A DNA stretch of 9,328 bases from Planctomycetaceae bacterium (GTDB lineage Bacteria > Planctomycetota > Planctomycetia > Pirellulales > Pirellulaceae), in NCBI GenBank assembly GCA_005773145.1, contig SXHS01000142.1, positions 1-9,328 of the forward strand. Direction: 5' to 3'. The notes beneath the pieces were generated by a model. That model did no database searches, was not told the origin of the DNA, and saw nothing but the letters and a program-made list of their open reading frames with translations. Position numbers and translations under genes: made by a program. Shown here one piece after another: positions 5,619 to 9,328 of this stretch. How positions within the stretch are numbered: position 1 is the stretch's first letter; each line of letters starts with the position of its first letter.

Positions 5619-7541
5619 TTAGCTGGTCAATTCGTGGACGGTCTCGATGAGTCCGGTGACGTGATGCACCGGCGTGTGGGGGAGGACGCCGTGTCCGAGA
5701 TTGAAGATGTGTCCGGGTCGGCCGCCGGCTTGTTGAAGGATATCTTCGGCCCGACGACGGATTTCTTCGGGGGTGGAAAACAAGGTCGCTGGATCCAGGT
5801 TGCCTTGGATGGCCAGTTGATGCCCGATGGTTTGCCACGCTTGATTCAGCTCCACGCGCCAGTCAACGCCAATCACCCGAGCGCCGGATTGGGCGATGAG
5901 CGGTAGCAAGGCCGGGTTTCCCGTCGCAAAGTGGATGACCGGTACACCGGGGGTGATTTGTCGAATCACATCGCGCATGGCGGGGAGCACGTAGCGACGG
6001 TAATCGTCCGGGCCCAAACAGCCGACCCAAGAGTCAAACAGTTGAACACATTGGACGCCGGCGGCGATTTGTCCGTTGAGGTAGACCACGATGGCCCGGG
6101 TCAGGCGTTGCATGAGAGATCGCCAGGCGCCTCCATCCCGGTACATGAACGTCTTGGTCCGCAAGTAGTCGCGACTGGAGCCCCCCTCGATGGCGTAGCT
6201 GGCCAAGGTGAAGGGAGCGCCGGCAAACCCAATCAAGGGGACTGCTGGAGGTAGTCCGGCGCGGGTGATGCGGACCGCATCCATGACGTAATGCAGCGGG
6301 TCGGTGCTCTCCAGCTCCCGCACGCGATCGACATCCGCTGGTTCGCGCAATGGGTTATGAATCACAGGGCCCTCGCCGGCGGCATATTCCAGGTCCAGAC
6401 CCATGGGATGGAGGATGGGGAGCAGGTCGGCGAATAGGATGGCCGCATCCACCTGCAGCCGTTCCACGGTCTGAATCATCACCTCGGCGCACAGTTGCGG
6501 GTTGCGGCAGAGGTCCCAGAACGTCACTTGGCTACGGATCTTGCGGTATTCCGGCAGGTAGCGCCCCGCTTGTCGCATCAGCCAGATGGGGGTGGGGCGG
6601 GCGAGTTCATGCCGACAGGCCTTCATGAACGGGCCGTTGTGCCAGGGGGGGATTGGGGCGTCCGTCGGCACCGCTGGCGAGCCCATGGCTTGCGGGGCAA
6701 ATCGCTTGCGAGCCAACATATCGGGTGCGGCATCCGCCACGTCGCGCACCAACTGTCCCATGCGTGGGTGGACGGGCTCAATGTCTACCGGGACCGAATG
6801 CTCTTGCAACATTTGACTCGTGGAGGGGCCGACCGATCCCACCACCATCCGCAAGAATTGGGCCCGCAAACGCGCCTCGACTCCCAATTGTTGCGCGACC
6901 AGCATCACATTGTGAATCTGGTAGGCGGAGGTGAACAATACGATATCCACGTCGCCGGCCGCGATTGCACGCACGTTCTCTTCCAGCGGACGTGTGTCCT
7001 CGGGGAGCGCCCAATCATAGACCTTGACGCTGAGGACCTGTGCGCCCCGCGCCTCCAAGCCGGCCACCAGGCTGGCGTTGGGGATTCCGTATTCCTGGAT
7101 CGCGACCCGCTGATTCATCACGGGTGCCTGCTGGTCCAGTGTGGCCAAGACCTGCCTCCAAGTGTTGGGTTCAGGTACCTGGTGTGTGGGAGCAATTCCG
7201 ACGGCACGCAATGCGGCCGTCGACTTGGGGCCGCGAGCGATGGTCACGACATCCCCAAGCGAGTCCAGGAATCGCTGCCGATCCAAGTGTCGTTCGATGC
7301 TTGTTAATAGATGCTGAAAGCCTACGCCCGTGGTCAGGATCACCACATCGATCTGACCCGTGATCAATTGTTTCGCAAAGTCCAGCACATCTGGGGAATC
7401 TCCCAACGGAACTTCACGCATCGACGGGCTGACCATAGGGGTCGCCCCGGTTTTTTGGATGAGGCCGACCAATTCGGCTGTACGTCGGCTTTCAAACGCC
7501 GCGACTCGCAAATCGCGGAGCGGTGATTGTTCGTGATTCAT
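5619..7541 (-). CDS. hemDE: Fused uroporphyrinogen-III synthase / uroporphyrinogen decarboxylase (HemD-HemE)
   Basis: One 640-residue frame joins two consecutive enzymes of tetrapyrrole synthesis. Residues about 10-275 resemble uroporphyrinogen-III synthase, which cyclises hydroxymethylbilane: VVILTTGVGFQHLL (66-79), IARGPKSTAALRAVGI (101-116), IVLFTSAYQIHNVM (200-213), VVGSVGPSTSQML (233-245), HPRMGQLV (258-265). A Pro/Ala-rich linker (about 281-304) leads into uroporphyrinogen decarboxylase (305-640), which removes four acetate carboxyls to give coproporphyrinogen III: PIWLMRQAGRYLPEYR (318-333), GFAGAPFTLASYAIEGG (438-454), GNLDP (580-584), FNLGHGVLP (613-621). Residues corresponding to human UROD Arg37, Arg41, Asp86, Tyr164, Ser219 and His339 are all present (R323, R327, D372, Y449, S504, H617), so the HemE half should be active. 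The ATG at 7541 has only a weak upstream GAG, but a promoter-like pair lies just before it. No ribosome binding site precedes internal Met306, arguing that HemE is made only as part of the fusion. Confidence 0.93.
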   Translation of the reverse strand: MNHEQSPLRDLRVAAFESRRTAELVGLIQKTGATPMVSPSMREVPLGDSPDVLDFAKQLITGQIDVVILTTGVGFQHLLTSIERHLDRQRFLDSLGDVVTIARGPKSTAALRAVGIAPTHQVPEPNTWRQVLATLDQQAPVMNQRVAIQEYGIPNASLVAGLEARGAQVLSVKVYDWALPEDTRPLEENVRAIAAGDVDIVLFTSAYQIHNVMLVAQQLGVEARLRAQFLRMVVGSVGPSTSQMLQEHSVPVDIEPVHPRMGQLVRDVADAAPDMLARKRFAPQAMGSPAVPTDAPIPPWHNGPFMKACRHELARPTPIWLMRQAGRYLPEYRKIRSQVTFWDLCRNPQLCAEVMIQTVERLQVDAAILFADLLPILHPMGLDLEYAAGEGPVIHNPLREPADVDRVRELESTDPLHYVMDAVRITRAGLPPAVPLIGFAGAPFTLASYAIEGGSSRDYLRTKTFMYRDGGAWRSLMQRLTRAIVVYLNGQIAAGVQCVQLFDSWVGCLGPDDYRRYVLPAMRDVIRQITPGVPVIHFATGNPALLPLIAQSGARVIGVDWRVELNQAWQTIGHQLAIQGNLDPATLFSTPEEIRRRAEDILQQAGGRPGHIFNLGHGVLPHTPVHHVTGLIETVHELTS

Positions 7542-7547
7542 ACTCGT

Positions 7548-7577
7548 ATGCTAGTTCAACCGGTACGAACGTGACAA
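7548..7577 (-). promoter_or_regulatory. Candidate promoter of hemDE, implying a leaderless transcript
   Basis: On the minus strand TTGTCA (7577-7572, 5 of 6 to TTGACA) is followed after 18 bases by TAGCAT (7553-7548, 4 of 6). Only six bases lie between this -10 and the ATG at 7541, so transcription would start at or within a base or two of the start codon. This agrees with the absence of a clear ribosome binding site, but the -10 match is modest. Confidence 0.4.
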
Positions 7578-7630
7578 GCGACGTGTGCCACGCTCGCAGG
7601 CTTCGACGTTTTTTCCTGTGCCAAAATAAA

Positions 7631-7639
7631 TGCTATAAT
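7631..7639 (+). promoter_or_regulatory. Extended -10 promoter for the gene pair at 7681
   Basis: TGCTATAAT combines a perfect TATAAT (7634-7639) with the TGn extension typical of extended -10 promoters, inside an AT-rich island (7622-7645). No good -35 is seen at 17 bases (TTTTCC at 7611-7616), which extended -10 promoters tolerate. The predicted start is near 7646, giving a leader of about 35 bases. Confidence 0.6.
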
Positions 7640-7662
7640 TAAAGTTAGGGGCCAATCGTTCG

Positions 7663-7670
7663 GGAAGGAG
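7663..7670 (+). promoter_or_regulatory. Strong ribosome binding site for the 120-residue protein
   Basis: GGAAGGAG ends 10 bases before the ATG at 7681, and a second GAGG (7673-7676) lies 4 bases before it. This is the best Shine-Dalgarno match in the window and supports the otherwise unrecognised small gene. Confidence 0.65.
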
Positions 7671-7680
7671 TCGAGGTTCT

Positions 7681-8043
7681 ATGAGCTGGTTGGGTTTCTG
7701 GAACAGGTCGTCTCGGCTACGTCCAACAGCGACTCGCGAGCCGCAAAGTGGAGCGACGCCAGAATCCCCAGCCGTCGACTCCCCACGGCAGCAGGACTGC
7801 AGTGAGGCCCTCCGACTGTGGCTGCGGTGGAATGAACAATTCCAAGGGGTGACCGAGGCCCTCTACGAGGGGCAGGGCGATCTTGCTAGGATGCGAGACA
7901 CGTTGGACCAGTTGGACCAATTGCGGTACGCGGCCGTGCGTATGTCGCGGCAATTGCTGGAGAACCCGCGCCCCCAATCGGTGGAGGTAGCTCCGCGATC
8001 GCGTGGTTCTCGCCAACCCGATGCTCGGGATCCATCCTACTAA
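7681..8043 (+). CDS. Hypothetical protein with central helical/coiled-coil-like segment (120 aa)
   Basis: I do not recognise a family. The protein has three parts: a basic, Pro/Ser/Thr-rich N-terminus (1-38) beginning MSWLGFWNRS, whose first residues are hydrophobic but too short for a membrane segment; a helical middle (40-94) with regular Leu/Met spacing, including LDQLDQL (75-81), encoded by a 9-base tandem repeat (7903-7920), consistent with a coiled coil; and a polar, Arg/Pro-rich C-terminus (96-120). It is supported as a real gene by an extended -10 promoter and a strong ribosome binding site directly upstream. The TPR-like gene follows on the same strand after 94 bases, so the two may be co-transcribed and could act together, but nothing in the sequence proves this. 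Confidence 0.7.
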   Translation: MSWLGFWNRSSRLRPTATREPQSGATPESPAVDSPRQQDCSEALRLWLRWNEQFQGVTEALYEGQGDLARMRDTLDQLDQLRYAAVRMSRQLLENPRPQSVEVAPRSRGSRQPDARDPSY

Positions 8044-8106
8044 CGGTCCTGCTGTGGGCCGTGCCTGGTAGTTGATGAGCTTCCTTGAAGGGGGCGCCCC
8101 TGCGGA

Positions 8107-8118
8107 TCGCACGTGCGA
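8107..8118. repeat. Perfect 12-base palindrome (possible regulatory site)
   Basis: TCGCACGTGCGA, with a CACGTG core, lies in the 94-base gap just before the TPR-like gene, about 20 bases upstream of its ATG. A GGGGCGCCCC palindrome (8091-8100) precedes it. A dimeric DNA-binding protein could use such a site; no T-run follows either, so neither is a clear terminator. Confidence 0.3.
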
Positions 8119-8137
8119 ATAATGGAAGTGAGCGCTC

Positions 8138-9328
8138 ATGGACACCACGCCCTTGATATACGATGAATTAGTTTCGCGAATGCAGGCGGGCGGTACGACC
8201 GCCATGCTCGAATGTTTGGCCAGCCGCTTACAGTCCGCCGGACGCTATCACGAATGGTTTGAAGTTCTGAAGATCCAATTGCGACACCGGCTGGAGTTAC
8301 CGTCGCACGTCGAAGTTGGTAGCGGCGAAGTCGACGAGCAAAAGAGGCGAGCATGGGAAACGGGCTTGCTGGATGCCTGCCGCAAGGTCGGTCGTTGTCT
8401 CCTCGATGCGGGGCGCGTGCGCGAAGGGTGGATGTATTTGCGCCCCGTTGGCGACCTAGATTGGGCTCGTCAACTTCTTCAGCAGGTATCACCGAGCGAC
8501 GAGAATCGGGACGAATTGATCGAGATCTATTTGCAGGAGGGGGTTGATCCCGTGCGCGGCTTACAGATGGTGCTGCAATACCATGGTACGTGCAACGCCA
8601 TGACGGCGTTTGATACCCGCGTACCCATGCATCAGCCGCACGTTCGCCGCGACGCAGCCGAAATGCTGGTCCGCCACCTTTACCGAGAGCTAGTTGAAAA
8701 CGTGCGGGCCGATATTGCTCGTCGCGAGGGGCAAACGCTCGAATCCGATCAGAACCGACTCCGAGACCTGTTGGCGTCGCGACCTGAGTTGTGTGCGGGG
8801 GGGAACTATCATGTGGATGTCAGCCATTTGGCTGTTGCCGTGCGTGCCGGGCGGTTCGCCGAATCTCGCGAGGTCCAAGAGCTTGCCGCAGATCTAGCCG
8901 CCTACGGCACCCGTTTGGATGCAACGCTCCAGTATCCTGGCCAAGGTCCCTTTGTGGATCACTACCGATCGCACCAGATCTATCTGGACGGATTGTTGGC
9001 GGGCGAGGCGGAAGCTGCTGTTGCCATCGATTACTTTCGCAAGCAGGCCGATGAAACGGACATTTACCATGAAGGATCGTTTGCGGTTGAAATCTACATT
9101 GAGCTACTCGTTCGGTTGGGACGCATCGACGAGGCCATGCAAGTCCTGACCGATCGATTGCCCCCCGGCACGCGCACGCTGGGCATCGCCCCCAGCCTCT
9201 TGGAGCTCTCTCGGCTGACGGGTCAGTGCGCAACGCATCCAGAGCTGGGGCGTAGCGGCGATGATTGGGTTGGATTCGCCGTGGGGCGGCTCGAGCAGAC
9301 CGGCGCGGCCTCCAAGGGTACGGGAGGA
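8138..9328 (+). CDS. TPR-like helical-repeat hypothetical protein (runs off right edge)
   Basis: The frame is open for 397 codons from ATG 8138 to the window edge. The protein is soluble and almost entirely helical in character, with repeat-like pairs such as LQSAGRYHEWFEVLKIQL (31-48), CRKVGRCLLDAGRVREGWMYLRPVG (81-105) and YIELLVRLGRIDEAMQVLTD (320-339), the last being a good TPR-like unit. Between them are distinctive stretches: VLQYHGTCNAMTAFD (145-159), NYHVDVSHLAVAVRAGRF (223-240), and LPPGTRTLGIAPSLLELSRLTGQ (341-363). I have an impression of similar roughly 400-residue hypothetical proteins in Planctomycetota, in which case only a few C-terminal residues are missing, but no function is known to me. 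No signal peptide, membrane segment or catalytic motif is seen. The start has a modest GGAAG about 10 bases upstream. It probably shares the promoter of the gene at 7681. Confidence 0.8.
   Translation, partial: MDTTPLIYDELVSRMQAGGTTAMLECLASRLQSAGRYHEWFEVLKIQLRHRLELPSHVEVGSGEVDEQKRRAWETGLLDACRKVGRCLLDAGRVREGWMYLRPVGDLDWARQLLQQVSPSDENRDELIEIYLQEGVDPVRGLQMVLQYHGTCNAMTAFDTRVPMHQPHVRRDAAEMLVRHLYRELVENVRADIARREGQTLESDQNRLRDLLASRPELCAGGNYHVDVSHLAVAVRAGRFAESREVQELAADLAAYGTRLDATLQYPGQGPFVDHYRSHQIYLDGLLAGEAEAAVAIDYFRKQADETDIYHEGSFAVEIYIELLVRLGRIDEAMQVLTDRLPPGTRTLGIAPSLLELSRLTGQCATHPELGRSGDDWVGFAVGRLEQTGAASKGTGG

Noticed and set aside
6495..7307. Plus-strand open frame of 270 codons opposite hemDE
   Set aside because: It lies entirely antisense to the HemD/HemE coding sequence, which has strong family motifs; its translation is His/Arg/Gln-rich without domain character. 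It is the usual by-product of a GC-rich gene on the other strand.
8091..8100. GGGGCGCCCC palindrome after the 120-residue gene as a terminator
   Set aside because: A self-complementary palindrome with no usable loop and no T-run downstream; not an intrinsic terminator.
8820..9233. 137-codon minus-strand frame at the right end
   Set aside because: Antisense to the TPR-like protein, which has the more convincing protein sequence and an uninterrupted frame of 397 codons.

Overview
This is ordinary-looking chromosomal DNA, moderately GC-rich and densely coding, most likely from a member of the Planctomycetota. That placement rests on recognising protein style: the small RVYFGPEDD protein, the TPR-like protein at the right edge, and a photolyase and a LOG protein whose motif variants I associate with that phylum. 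No tRNA, rRNA, CRISPR array, insertion sequence or phage gene is visible, and I see no defence or other multi-gene system that looks undescribed.

Layout. (1) Positions 1-3720, minus strand: a long Tex-type S1 RNA-binding protein (start 3720, stop 772), followed 39 bases later in the same direction by the N-terminal half of a DNA photolyase that runs off the left edge. A sigma70-like promoter at 3886-3914 points toward tex. (2) Positions 3721-4155: a 435-base gene-free stretch with candidate divergent promoters. (3) Positions 4156-5609, plus strand: an 87-residue conserved-looking hypothetical protein, then a LOG-family (nucleotide 5'-monophosphate phosphoribohydrolase-like) protein with its own TATAAT box. 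(4) Positions 5619-7541, minus strand: a single gene fusing uroporphyrinogen-III synthase (HemD) to uroporphyrinogen decarboxylase (HemE). It converges on the LOG gene with only 9 bases between the stop codons. (5) Positions 7542-9328, plus strand: an extended -10 promoter, a 120-residue coiled-coil-like hypothetical protein, and a TPR-like hypothetical protein cut by the right edge.

How the genes relate. The HemD-HemE fusion carries out two consecutive steps of tetrapyrrole synthesis, from hydroxymethylbilane to uroporphyrinogen III to coproporphyrinogen III. Tex and photolyase may share a transcript, although their known roles (transcription/RNA-associated and light-dependent repair of UV lesions) are not directly linked. 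The two right-hand hypothetical genes look like one transcription unit. The most noteworthy points are the HemD-HemE fusion with all key HemE residues intact, its apparently leaderless promoter, and the unusually long Tex with two low-complexity insertions, one containing an exact 24-base tandem repeat.
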